NCBI GenBank assembly: GCA_003024785.1
Contig: PUQB01000133.1
Span: 310,001 to 374,000 of the forward strand
DNA from: Selaginella tamariscina
Lineage: Eukaryota > Streptophyta > Lycopodiopsida > Selaginellales > Selaginellaceae
DNA length: 64,000 bases
Direction of reading: 5' to 3'
In this document: positions 24,010 to 35,970 of the stretch, in pieces
Layout of the letters: the number at the start of each line of letters is the position of its first letter
Position numbering within the stretch: the stretch's first letter is position 1
Translations under genes and position numbers: made by a program
Notes under the pieces: generated by a model
What the model was told of the DNA's origin: nothing
Seen by the model: the letters and a program-made list of their open reading frames with translations, nothing else
Databases searched by the model: none

Positions 24010-27000
24010 ATGGCAAGAATCAACTACAATGGTGTTAACAAGGACTTCCCTACAGATGAAGATGGTATTGCATTTGTCTTTGAAACAGATCTCAGGTCTG
24101 CATTTGACATTCCACCTTGGCAATATTTTAAAGTGCTGCATTTGATGTCTGTTGTTGGTGGAGATGCTGCAAATGTTGAGGTAGAACCAGAAGGGGCAAG
24201 AGCTAGCAGTTTTGTGTATTACACACTTCTTCCTTCCAAAGGACGCTATTCCGGTTGGAGACAACAGATCGGGACAATTCTATGGTAACAATACTTCGCA
24301 ATAGTCAGAGATGTAGGATTGGGAAGCAACTGGTGGTCTCGTCATCGATTCAGCAAGTTGCTGAGGTCCCAGAAGATTACAACGGAAATGTGATTTACGA
24401 GTTGCCAGCACACAAAACAATGAAGGACAAGTACAAAGGGATGAATAGGAAGGATGGGTGTGATTACTGGACTCAACGCTGCACAACACATTGGAATGTT
24501 CCAGCTCGTGTTAGTCGCAGTTTCATGTATTGGCCACATGAAATGCGTAAAGGAAACATGTCCGTTCATCAGCTTCAGTAAGAAAGCAAATGACTGCCAA
24601 TTTAAAGGCACCATTGATAAAGTCCAGTTATCTTCAGATGGTAGAGTGCTTGGAATGAAGTGTGTGCATTGCAACAATGAGCCCCTTCTAGTGCAGACAT
24701 GCTCCGTTGTTGCATATTACATAATTCCAGATGATATCACATGCACGAGGCTTTTCATCCATCTTGGAGAACATCAACACCCACGTAGACCACCCGAATC
24801 CATGGTCTCTAAAGACAGAGCTAAGGAGACAATCAACAAAGTAGTCACTACAACCCCAAGAACTAATCAACATGTCATAGAGTTTCAAGCAGCACGCAAT
24901 ATAATTTTGGAAAAACTGGTAACAGATTCTGGAGATGTATCATACGACAAGGTTCTGTCAGATCTACTACCACTCACAAATCACCGCCGGTAAGCAAAAA
25001 AATTATTATTTCCTTTTGGAGATGCTTAACCTTTCCACTGTAGAACAAGAGAATGGATATCTCAGGCTAGAACAAGAGACACTCGTTTCAAAGAAGGTTA
25101 CGAAGGACTTCTGTAGTTAAAGAAGAAGCTATCAATCCCGTTCATACATGTTATCCACATACCCGGAATGGACCTCAACGGAGCTGAAGAGCAGCCTTTA
25201 ATTTTCAAAATGACGGTTGCTGACCCAGGATCTGGAATAGACTACATAAGAAGGTGTCAATCTGGAGGTGATCTCGAACAGCAGTGGGTGGTGCTAGACC
25301 ACACATATCGTATTGATGATTGGTGTACACTGGGAATACATCTCTATGATCCATTGTAAGTATTAACATATCTATGTTTTAAAATACTTACTAATATAAT
25401 GCACTTATGTTTGTGTAGTTTAAGGTCGATGGTGACACTTGCTTATGGTGACATGATCAGGGAGGATAGTGTGGCGGTGATCAAATTTTTGAACACTATG
25501 CTTCAAGTGTGCAGCAAGCAAGGACTTCATAATGTGAACTTTGCGGGGTTCATGTCAGATGAGTCATGTGCAATTTGGTTAGCATTGCGTCAAGTTTTCA
25601 ACAATGGGTCAAAGATGAGAGGAAGAGAAAGGAGTTGTTTGTTCCATTACATGCAGTTAGTGCGTCAAGTTACAAAGAAGTGGATACTTGAGGAACACAG
25701 GGAGGAGCACATGAACCTTGCACGCTCATGGCCTGCAGCACTAACCAACCAAGATAAGTTGGAACGACGAGTAATGTTGGAGTCATTTTGGGAAGGCAGG
25801 TCCAGTAACGTTAGCGCTTTGCAAACATGGCTGTCATGGTGGGCAAGACATGAAGATCATATTTCCATGACAGAGATAATTGACTTGACAGAAGATGGTG
25901 TTGCGAATGTGCCTACCACTAACAACTCCGAAGTGTTCATGCAAGAGCATGAAAAGCAAGGCTGATGAAGCGTGTTCCTTTGTTGGAGGCAACAATGTTA
26001 GATTTAATAGATGCTGTTTTCCAAAGTGCAAAGGTCAAGGCATCATTTGAAGGGAGATATTCAGGCACAGGTCCTTCCATGGAAACTCTTCTGAAACGTG
26101 CACAACAGAAACTTTCAGCGGGAAAATCAGTGTCTCCAACAACTTTTGCAAATCTTGTTAGTGATGAAGAGCATCTTGCAAGTCCAGAGTTTGCCTCTAC
26201 AACAAATGTTCGTGTTCGAACTGTTCGTCAACCGTCAACTGGGGACCATGGGATTGATGCACTTCGTACACATAGACATGACACACAATATGCAGAACAA
26301 GTCATCCCAAATGCACGCAGGAAAAACTCAAGTTTCAAGATGTTAATGTCACTGAAAGAGAGACGTTGATGACTCAGTGGGCCATCAGACGCATTGGGGA
26401 GGCAAGTCAGGTGAAATGTCTAGGTCTCACTCAGGACGGTAACAGCAAGTGTGGCAGACCCATAGGATATCCACATCGTGTACCGGCACCAGGATTTCAC
26501 GGTAGACGGCAATATACAAATGCATTTGGGAACATTGAGTTCACTCATCAGATGTTATGGTTCTGCCCACGCGATTCTTGTTGCTTCAGACGACCATATG
26601 CAGGGATTCCTCCTGAGAGTAATCCAGAAGTTCCAGAGGTTTGGCCAGTTCAAAAAAGGAACAAACTTGAATGCAAATGAGGTTAAGGTCTTCTGAAAGC
26701 AGGATTTAAGTTGGAGGGATTTGAAGAAAATGGTATACGACAGTAGTAGCCAAATGGATCGAACACCATCACCACCAAGAGGAGAGGGAGCACATAGAGT
26801 ACCAACATACCATGGACGGAGTGTGCGAACACCAACAAGAATGTCAAGGAACATGAGAAACATTACAACCAGGCAAAGATTCTTCAAGGTCGGATGAACA
26901 ACGTGGAGGTGGTTCAAAGAGGGAAGACTGAGGCCTTCATTGTCTCTGCAGGCATGCAATCTGCTAAGGTAACAATTTCTACTGTTCCGTCATGCACTTG

Positions 27001-27205
27001 TGCAACTTTTCAGAAAGCCAAGAACTGGAGCCCCTGCCAACACATTATTTTGTGTACACTCATGTTTCTTGGATTGGACCCAATGATTACTTACTTCTTA
27101 CAGAGGCGGACCCTTACTCCAGCAGAAGTGATCGGTTATTGGTTGATTGCAAGCGCAATGTCGAACCTGCGACCTTTTAAGTCTAGTCGGTATAGTAAAG
27201 TCTAG
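24010..27205 (+). pseudogene. Gene B copy 1, MULE transposase
   Basis: Same gene as 47775-50969 (see there for domains), starting MARINYNGVNKDFPTDEDG at 24010. The first intron is at about 25006-25060, the second at about 25372-25436. The DDE region spans about 25290-25960 and the SWIM finger CTCATFQKAKNWSPCQH lies near 26994-27050. Several single-base indels relative to copy 2 break the frame, for example near 24240 and 24530; at about 26555 this copy instead keeps the frame that copy 2 loses. Comparison of the copies therefore suggests that at least some breaks are sequence errors or very young. Confidence 0.85.
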
Positions 27206-27387
27206 TCGGAAAATAATTAGCATTTTTCACTTGTTGGTCGGCATTTTATATTGAAAGTTAAAGATAATCTACTTGGCAGAATATTCTAGAATATTCCCGT
27301 TTATTTGACAGAATATTCCTGGATATTCGGGAATATGCGAAAAGCCCGTTGTACGAAGCCCGGTTTTTGCTAATCCTCATCCTCTGA

Positions 27388-28300
27388 TGGAAGTAGAGCT
27401 AAGGACTTTGAAAGAAGCCCTTCTCACAAGGTTCCACAGCTGGCACCAAAAATGTTCCATAAGGGTAAGTTTCTACAGGCACTTCTCTCGTTGAAGCGGG
27501 ACACCTCAATCGTCGTTAAGCCAGCAGATAAGAATCTTGGAGTCCTACTCAACAAATTTTGGTATCTAAAAGAGGCTTATAGACAACTTCAAGATCCTCT
27601 GGTGTACAAACATGTTGACGAGGTTCTGTTTGCTTTACTCTACAAACGATTGGAGTCCCTCATAAGAAAGTACAAAAGCTGCACCTGGATCTATGAGAAT
27701 ACCGTTAGGTATCTTCTTCACAAGTCAAACTCAGGTTTTCGCCCGTGCCAGCTCTACTTCCTCCCAAAGATCCACAAGAATCCAGTGAAGGGCAAACCGA
27801 TTGCTAGTTACAATGGTTTTATTTGGGAACATCTCTTGATGTGGTTGCACCATCAGCTAGTCAATCTTCTTAAGGAACAACCAACCAGATTTGATGTCAC
27901 TCGTCTCTACAACTCGGCTCCCCCAATTGCTTGCTTTTCACCGAAGCCTTGTATCTAGCATTCCACACAAGAAGGACTCCACATGTTCAACAAGTTTGTC
28001 TTTAATAAGTTTGGGCACATTACTCATGATAATTTCATTATGTTAGCAAAAAGACTTGTTCTTGAGTAGAATTTTGTTGAGTTCAATGGTGAACTCTTCC
28101 AACATGTTCATGGGACATCCATGGGGAGCAACTTTACTGTATAAGCTTGTCTCTTCCTTTGCAATCTGAGAACAAGTACAAGCAACACTGTTCATAGTGG
28201 CCCCTCTTCCTTGAGAGGTACATCAATTATGGAACATGAGTCTAGATGAATGACTGTAATTCTCTCAACGATTGGTTAATTACCTTTGCAGTTCAATCAA
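27388..28300 (+). mobile_element. Penelope-like retroelement, reverse transcriptase part (broken)
   Basis: Continuation of the element at 5740-6022. The open stretch 27452-27957 contains SIVVKPADKNLGVLL and QLYFLPKIHKNPVKGKPIAS, both hallmarks of Penelope-like reverse transcriptases (VVKPADK and PKIHK...GRPIVS), followed by a YPSIPH-type region near 27955 and a GTSMG(S)NF block near 28110 that matches their TAMGTNFAP motif. The 3' end is lost near 28300, where sequence related to the P-loop gene begins. Broken, with several interruptions. Confidence 0.75.
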
Positions 28301-28465
28301 GATTATGGTTAAGGTCTCCTCTATGGAAATAAACATCCTCAACATCCACTTCTTCGAGGGACAAAGGTCTGCCAGCACAGGTATTCTCAACTTTGAGACT
28401 TTTTAAAAGCCGATCAATACTTATCAATACCTTCTTTAGAGCTCTACACATGTTGACTCCTCGAT

Positions 28466-29330
28466 GAGACTGAGGAGAACTTGGATGTAAAAGCTGCAAA
28501 ATTCAATGGTCATGTTTGCGGATGGACATGGTTTTGGAAAGACAAGGCTGCTTTACAAATACTTATGTAGCAAGGGAGGAAGAGGTGGCTGTACTTGAAT
28601 GCTCGCAAATCAGAAGAGCACTGGGGATCATCTGACTTTGAGTACTTGGTGACGGAGGTTCTTTCAGGCTTGCTCAGACCGATTAGGCCAGATGGCCAAC
28701 GAAATCCTTATTCTTTTCTATGTTCACTTTCTTCCTCTAAGGTTGGAGACCAAATGAAGCTGCTGCTGGCTGGATTTACAAGTACTGCAGACACAGGCTG
28801 AGTGGTAGGCAGTGGCTGGTGCTACAGGTGGCATGCAGGGCGTTAGTCTACTCAGATGGTACACCAATTAAGGAAGCAGGAGACCTTCTTGAACAAGATT
28901 TGCAAGCAGAAGGATAAGCTCCGTGACCACTGGAAACAGGAGGAGAAGTTTACCTCAGTTGTTCGTAAGATGCCCGTTTGTGTGATAGACGACATTGAGC
29001 AATGCCGGATGGCTTTACACGGGTGCTTCAGAGGCAGGGATGACTGGGCTTGGGGTGGCAAGAGCACTGGGAGCTTTTTTCCAGAAATTTGGTGGCAGAG
29101 TTGTATTCTCTGACTGGGGCGGCTGGCGACCGTGAATTGCTTGAGAACAAGAACAAGAACAGAACAAGATTGTGCAAGTGTTTGCCAAGGGCTGACACAC
29201 AGCAGACGAGGCAATCGAGTACAGTGAGCAGGTGCTGCTGTGAAAGATGAAGCAGACTTTATGAGGACTTGTGTGTTCGAGAGGTTCAAAGGCAGGTTCA
29301 CGCCTTTGGTCTCTACACTGGCTTAGGGTA
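28466..29330 (+). pseudogene. Fragment of the P-loop gene at 31440-34025
   Basis: Degraded partial duplicate of about 32110-33100: it starts at GAGACTGAGGAGAACTTGG, has a damaged Walker A region (GHGFGKT-like), then LNARKSEEHWGSSDFEYLVTE and the Walker B-like KMPVCVIDDIEQCRMALHG at about 28970. Many stops and shifts. It lacks the PP2C-like 5' part and directly abuts the Penelope-like element remnant. Confidence 0.75.
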
Positions 29331-29482
29331 TATACCTTATATTCCAGCATCTTCAAACTCAGATTTTTATATATATATATATATATAAAAGCACTGGAAG
29401 CAACATAAAAAGCCAAAAATACATATATAAATCAGTATTTTAATATTTCATTTAATAATTTAATAAAGATTGAATAATACAT

Positions 29483-31200
29483 TGTCAAGGTGCTGTGGTG
29501 TAGTTAACACACTGAAGGTCTCCAGTTCAAACCTGGATAGTGCCAATTAATATGACATCTAGTAAATAATGAGAACGTAGACATGTATTTGTGCCTTATA
29601 TATATAATAAAGCACAATATTATTACCTTACATACAGACATACATATTATTAATATTCATATAAAAAATATTAACTAATTATTATGGTATATTTTAAATT
29701 TCTATAAATTATGTATATTTAGTTGGCACTTACTAGTTTAATTATCATCAAGAGACTTCGTTACGATACATTTTGACGTATTCACGTAAAGAAGTCAACA
29801 AGCACTTGAACACACAAGCACACGCACACGCACATGCCTACGTGCACATGTGTATATACACAATAAAGTCCATTAATTAAGATTACATATTTTTAATATT
29901 ATATATTTATAGAATGTGTATCATAATTATTACTACTAACTAATTACATATACACATACCTAGTGTTATTACTGTTAGTTTATATGATATACTGCATACA
30001 CAAACATATACATAGACGTACATACACACATGTGTGTGTACGTACATATGTTGAATTAAAGAAGTCTAAGAATACACTAGAACTTTATACCTTTACATTA
30101 GTCTTATGCCAGAATGTACTTATGGAATATGCTTAAGCATACAATCTTGGTGAATTTTAAGTAGTTCCTATATAGATAGAAATTGTGCATTTCGATGGTA
30201 CTTTATACACAAAATGCATATGTGTGTGTGTGTGTGTGTGCTGTACACATGTATTTATACCTCAAAGTTGAGTCTTAAAGAAGATTTTAATCTTTCTTAA
30301 AATATAATTATTCTTAAATTGACTGAAATATTTTTATCTTATATTATTTTTGAATGTGCAGCTCATATAATATATTTATGTGTCTTTTATATAATACTGC
30401 ACACAACATATAATATATGTTGCATAATGTAATTATATAATGTCAATTACATGATATTATGTATAAATGTATGTACACTTGATGTTTTGTCAATCACATG
30501 TTTATATAAAGTGTTGTAAAGTTTCTTAGCATCTTTCTTATAGGTATCTTAAAATAAACATCAATATTATATATATGTATGTTGAGTACACACACACATA
30601 TACACGGGTATGTATGTATGTATACATAAGAGTTTAGGAAAGCAGTGCAACTAAGACCTTGAATTTCTTTTTAACAACCATAGTGCATGTGTGTGTGTGT
30701 GTGTTTTTTATATGATGCATGTGTTTGAGAGATAGAGAGAACTGGATAATATATATTACACAAAGATATGTAAATATAGATAGATGTTCCGATGTGTACT
30801 GTTTCATATACATACACACACACATATATGTATATGTGTGTGTATATGAAACGCTACGTTAATATAATGTAGTTATATATACGAACACATTAGATCTCTG
30901 GGGATAAATCTGGGCTGTTAGGAAGGAGCTACAGTGTAGACATATATACAGACGTGCATATGAATATACTACATATAGTAGACATTATATAAATATATGT
31001 ACAATAAGAAAACTATGATAAATGATTTGCAACGTTTTTCACAACATAATTAATAATGATATGATATTCACCTGTGTGTTTATAATTTCTATATAATTCA
31101 TAAAAGTTTAAAAAGTATAAAACAGTGATTTAAAGAGTATATTATGTGCATGTATGTACATAATTGCATGCTTATAATTTTAATAATGCAAAAAAATTCA
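29483..31200. repeat. Left arm of an old inverted duplication
   Basis: Segments of this stretch match 35040-35970 in reverse complement and in order: 29483-29740 with 35710-35970, about 29840-30050 with 35480-35660, about 30100-30145 with 35405-35450, and 31015-31175 with 35060-35225. Divergence is considerable, so it is old. No gene was found in 29330-31430 apart from a tRNA relic. Confidence 0.65.
29489..29545 (+). tRNA. tRNA-Val relic, internally deleted
   Basis: Acceptor-stem halves GGTGCTG and TAGTGCC can pair (with G-T wobbles) and are followed by A. An A-box-like GTGTAGTT, the anticodon-stem 3' half AACACACTGA and a T-arm GGTCTCCAGTTCAAACC are present, but about 18 nt of the D loop and anticodon stem are missing. 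The inverted copy at 35907-35965 keeps that part. It cannot fold as a tRNA, so it is a pseudogene or a tRNA-derived repeat. Confidence 0.55.
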
Positions 31201-31239
31201 TTCTCATTTTGCCAGTGCAGTGGTATTAACACTAATATA

Positions 31240-31390
31240 TATATATCGGTCTTAATAATGTTCTTAATTAATGCAAACACAAACAACATAAAAATTATAT
31301 GCCAATTGACATAATGTTTATATTTATTACGTGTTCATATTTATGTTATGTTAATAGATGCACATACATGACAAATGTGTATATACTCTT
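31240..31390. repeat. Short direct repeat of 36010-36170
   Basis: The segment around AAATTATATGCCAATTGACAT is repeated in direct orientation at 36010-36170 with modest divergence. Confidence 0.5.
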
Positions 31391-31439
31391 GCTGTATACA
31401 CACACGCGCGCCACGCTTCCAAGAAAACGCGTCAATTTT

Positions 31440-34025
31440 CCTTACCAGGTTTGCAACTCGCAGAGACCCAAGGATAAACCTTGTGCCATGGACCCTGTCA
31501 TGCTCGGTGAGGTGCTTAAGGTGCCGGTTCAGTCAGGAGACATTGTCATCTGTGCAACCGACGGGCTCTTCGATAGCAGGACGCTGGAGGAGGTGGTTGT
31601 AGTGTCCAGTGGCCTTGCTCGAGATGGAGCTTCTCTGGCCAAGCCTCATGCTGCTCGGGCGTTACGGATGGAAGGAAGATGACATAACGGTGGTGGTGTC
31701 ACTCGTTGTGGATGACTCCACTGTTGGTTTTTGGGACACGTGGGCCCACAAAGTGTTGACCTTCGCTTCATGCATCGCAGCCAAATTGAAATCTGAGGCC
31801 TACTATTTCTTTGGGAGGCCGGAGGACCACGTTTTATCGGTCCTGCTTAGGCTGCAGAAGATGGGAGGACAGAGATACTTTAGTGGGTTAGATGACGATG
31901 CCTTGAAGAGTAAGCTCGAGGATATGCTGCACGAGACTTCCTTGAATAATGATTCGTGGAGGAGGCAGAAGACGGAAGAGACAGACTTTGAGCTACCTGT
32001 TGAAGTAAAGCAGGTGTTGGACGACTATGCCAGTGGGGAACTGAGTCTTGTCAAGTACAAGGGTGGTGCACATGTTGTGAGCTGTGAAGGCAAGCCATGT
32101 TTGCTCCTCAGTCATCTGGGTGATGAGACTGAGGAGAACTTGGGTGTCCTAGAAGAAAAGCTGCAAAATTCAATGGTCAACCTTGCGGGTGGACATGGTT
32201 CTGGAAAGACAAGGCTGCTTTACAAATACCTGTGTAGCAAGGAGGAAGAGGTGGTCTGTACTTGACTGCTCGCAAATCAGAAGAGCACTGCGGATCATCT
32301 GACTTTGAGTACTTGGTGACGGAGGTTCCTTCGGGCTTGCTCAGACCGATTAGGCCAGATGGCCGACGAAATCATTCATATACTCGCTCCCTTCCAATAA
32401 GGTTGGAGACCAAATGAAGCTGCTGCTGGCTGCGAGATGAGGATTTACGAGTACTGCAGAGACAGGCTGAGTGACAGGCAGTGGCTGGTGCTACAGGCGA
32501 CATGCAGGGCGTTAGTCTACTCAGATGGTACACCAGTTGGCGAAGCAGGAGACGTGTTCAAAATCTACTTGGCTGAGTGACAGGCAGTGGCCGGTGCTAC
32601 AGGCGACATGCAGGGCGTTAGTCTACTCAGATGGTACACCAGTTGGCGAAGCAGGAGACGTGTTCAAAATCTAAGATTTGCAAGCAGAAGGATAAGCTCG
32701 GTGACCACTGGAGGGGTTTACTTCAGTTGTTAGTAAGATGCCCGTTTGTGTGATAGATGACATTGAGCAATGCCGGATGGCTTTACACGGTGCTTCAGTG
32801 ACAGAGATGACCTTGTGGGCTTGGGGTTGGCAAGAGCACTGGGAGCTTTTTTCCAGGAACTTGGTGGCAGAGTTGTATTCTCCGGGGACGCTGGCGACCG
32901 TGATTTGCTTGAGAAATACAAATACAGCAGTTACAACAACAAGATTGTGCAAGTGTTTGCCAAGGATGCTGGCACACAGCAGACGAGGCAATCGAGTACA
33001 GTGAGCAGGTGCTGCTGTGAAAGATGAGCGAGGAGGAAGCAGACTTTATGAGGACTTGTGTTCAAGAGGTTCAAAGGCAGGTTCACGCCTTTGGTCTCTA
33101 TGTGGAGGTGATGCTGTCGAGGGACATCAACCTGCGAGATGCAGCAGAGTACGTTGAGAAAGGTTATACCACCACGGAGGATGGTGTCCCTGACGTGACT
33201 AGTTTCTGCCAAGGGCTTACCGGACTACCATCGGCTGGGCTTGCTTCAAGCATTCAGGAGGCCCTAGTATCTTTAAAGATTGGCACAAAGCTGAAATCCG
33301 GGAACTGGTTGAGCCTAGCGAGAGTGGGTGCTGGTGAGAGGGAACCGTGTTTGGCTATCTGCGGCGAATACCTGGTTCGCAAGGCTTACGAGAACATGCA
33401 CGGAGTCACATCCACGGAATGGATGTTCAACCCAAGGGACGGGCTGAGACCACCAAGTCGGAGGTCACCAAGTCGGCCAAAAACTATGACGTACAAGGGT
33501 ATTAGAAGACATGCCCATCTTCAAGGAGCTCCTAGAGGACGACGAGTGCCCGATGCAGCTGAAAATCCTGTCTACGAGTGCTTTCTTGGAGAACAATGAA
33601 CAATTTGTGCTACCAGCCCAGGTGCACATTTCTACAGTGGATAGCCAAGGATTTATCCACTTCAAGTGCAGCAGGGAGGATCGTGTTTGATGGCACTGGC
33701 ATGAGTGTTGGCTATTTCCACCATCTTCACTTTCCTAAGAAGTCCATTATGGAGAGGGAGCTGTTGTCAAGGGCGGAGGTCGTCTTGTGAAGATGGAACC
33801 CGGAGTGGATTGGATTCCAGATGTTTACCTCTGCTTTGTGCTGGTTGATCCGTTCCAGATAGTGCAGGTATTCCCTAAGTGGTCCTTCAAAGAGGTTGCC
33901 CCTGGAAGGCTCAAGGTCACTCTTGTGCTGGACAATGAGAATATCAAACTGGCCTTCACTCAAGCAGAGATCGGGGTAGTGAGAGATATATGTGATGACC
34001 ACTTTTGCATGAAACATCAATAATA
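31440..34025 (+). CDS. PP2C-like domain joined to a P-loop NTPase
   Basis: The 5' part matches the end of plant SpoIIE-type PP2C phosphatases: VNFPYQ, then VPVQSGDIVICATDGLFD (about 31525-31575, holding the metal-binding DG) and, one frame over, GWKEDDITVVVSLVV (about 31660-31710). The frame then runs on without a stop for about 180 aa to a Walker A motif, LAGGHGSGKTRLL (about 32183-32220). A Walker B-like VCVIDDIEQC follows near 32741, and an open stretch at 33024-33440 (EEEADFMRTCVQEVQRQVH onward) continues the protein. The last stretch ends HFCMKHQ at 34021. About six frame changes interrupt the reading. The 5' PP2C exons are not visible. The NTPase does not look like NB-ARC; family unknown. 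Confidence 0.55.
32465..32672 (+). repeat. 106-bp tandem duplication inside the P-loop gene
   Basis: GGCTGAGTGACAGGCAGTGG starts at 32465 and again at 32571; the two units differ by about one base. 106 is not a multiple of three, so the duplication itself breaks the frame. The fragment at 28.8 kb has only one unit, so the duplication is younger than the gene duplication. Confidence 0.9.
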
Positions 34026-34801
34026 ATGTTCTAGTTATATATCTTATACACACGGAGAGATACATATATAATTAAAGAGTATAATATACATAATTTAATT
34101 TTTGACTACTTATACACACGGAGAAAGAGTATAATATACATAATTTAATTTATTGACTACTTAACATATTTATATTAACTAATAATTTTTAATAAACACA
34201 CTTAATATTAATATTAACTATAATTAATTTTGACGGGGTTAACTTGCAACTTCCGAAACCCCAAGTCCGCCAAATCCATGTATATATAGTATATTATTAT
34301 AGCAAAATTTATTAAATATATAAGAATTAGTAATATATTGCATATTATAATACTTAACTATAAAGATATATGATAGATATATATATAGTAATCTTGAACC
34401 TAGAATTAACTTAATTTGCAGGTACCATATTATTTTCTTGACTATTTCCCATAATCATTAATAAACCATGAGCGCACACACACGGACACACATATCTGAT
34501 GTGCGTTGTGCGTTGTGTGTGTAACTATCGTCAAATATATATGAATATGTACAAATTTGCTGCATATATTATATATATTTAACACTATATTATATATTAC
34601 ATATCAGTCTGTATATATACAATATTAGGCGGGCGCCACTATGTAAGTAATCGATAAAGAACATGGTCTCCCATAGTAAATCATGTGGAGGTTTAACAAC
34701 AAATCAATTTAAATTATAGGGGTTATTTTTATATCAACTAATAAATAGGCAAAAGTAAGAATATACCATGATGTTATTCATAACAACATTTTTGAACTTA
34801 G

Positions 34802-34802
<1 letters not shown>

Positions 34803-34840
<38 letters not shown>
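34803..34840. repeat. (TA)n microsatellite
   Basis: About 18 TA units. Confidence 0.9.
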
Positions 34841-34841
<1 letters not shown>

Positions 34842-35039
34842 TTCTTGAAGCAACATAAAAGGTCAAAATACACATAAATCTCTTATAGTTGTACTTTTAA
34901 AAATATAACAGTATATTCACGACAGTATAGAATATGTCATAGTTTAATCCGATCTAAACATATATTTATATATAGTAATTACTTAGTGTTAATACCATTG
35001 TATATACCATGCACTGCAAAAATGAGAATGTATCATATA

Positions 35040-35970
35040 ATTTTTTGCATTATATAAAATTATAAACATGCAATTGTGTATATGCATGCATATGTTTCTT
35101 AAATCATTATTTTATACTTCTTAAACTTTAATAAATTATATAAAAACTTTAAACACACAGGTGATTATCATATCATTATTGATCATTGTAAAATTTTGTG
35201 AAAAATGTTGCAAATCATTTATCATGTTTTTCTTATTGTATGGACTTCAACTCTACTTCAAGGTATAAATACATTTGTACACGCACACGCACACACACAC
35301 ACATGCATTTTGTGTAGTACACTAAGTCAATCTTGGTTAATTTACGGTAGTTACTATATAGATAGAATTGTGCATTTTGATGGTACGTACTAAACTGTAC
35401 ACGTGTATATATGCTTAAGCATATTTCATAAGTGTAATATGGCAGAAGACCGTCTATGATATGAATTCTAATTAATATACAATAGATCTGTACTCACATA
35501 TGTGTGTGTATATGTATATGTTTATAACATATATCATATATAAAACTAACAGTAATAGGTATGTGTATATGTAATTATTATCAATATATAATATTAAAAA
35601 TATATAATGTTAATTAATGGCTCTGGACCTTATTATGTATATACACATGCGAGCGTATGTATGTGCGTGTGCGGTGAACCCGTATTTCTTAAGCCTTTCT
35701 ATTAAACTCAAAACTAAGAAAGTGCTAACTAAATATACATAATATGTAGAAATTTAATATATACCAAAATAATTAGTATTAATAATATAATATTTTATAT
35801 CAATTTAATATAATCTATATTAATGATACAAGAACAAATACATCTCTACATATATATACGCACACGTATATAATTTAGTAGATGTCATATTAATATGAAA
35901 ACATATTCAAACTGGAGATCTTCAGTATGTTAGACTGACGTGATGACCAACTACACCACAACACCTTAAC
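35040..35970. repeat. Right arm of the old inverted duplication
   Basis: Reverse-complement partner of 29483-31200. A segment of about 60 bp around 35328-35387 is in direct rather than inverted orientation relative to its partner at about 30150-30208, so a small inversion happened within one arm. Confidence 0.6.
35907..35965 (-). tRNA. tRNA-Val(AAC) relic, 3' truncated
   Basis: Read on the minus strand: acceptor start GGTGTTG, A-box-like GTGTAGTTGGTCATCACG, then a perfect five-pair anticodon stem TCAGT/ACTGA enclosing the loop CTAACAT, giving anticodon AAC (valine). The T-arm starts (CTCCAGTTTGAA) but then diverges and the 3' acceptor strand is missing. Non-functional. Confidence 0.6.

Larger units (their letters stand above)
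6023..27377. mobile_element. MULE copy 1 with two nested LTR retrotransposons
   Basis: Ends are GAGTCCCGAC on the left and CCAATCCT-like (here CTAATCCT) on the right, flanked by the direct repeat CATCCTCTGA at 6013-6022 and 27378-27387, the 9-10 bp target duplication expected of MULEs. The termini form an imperfect inverted repeat: GACAAAAAGAGGGCTTC on the left against GGCAAAAACCGGGCTTC from the right. Subtracting the two LTR elements leaves about 7.8 kb, the same as copy 2. It carries gene A (minus), a central palindrome array and gene B (plus). It landed in a Penelope-like element. Confidence 0.85.

Noticed and set aside
29489-29545. Functional tRNA-Val gene
   Set aside because: The D loop and anticodon stem are mostly missing, and the inverted copy lacks its 3' side.
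31609-32265. NB-ARC immune receptor
   Set aside because: It has a P-loop GGHGSGKT but none of the RNBS, GLPL or MHD motifs.
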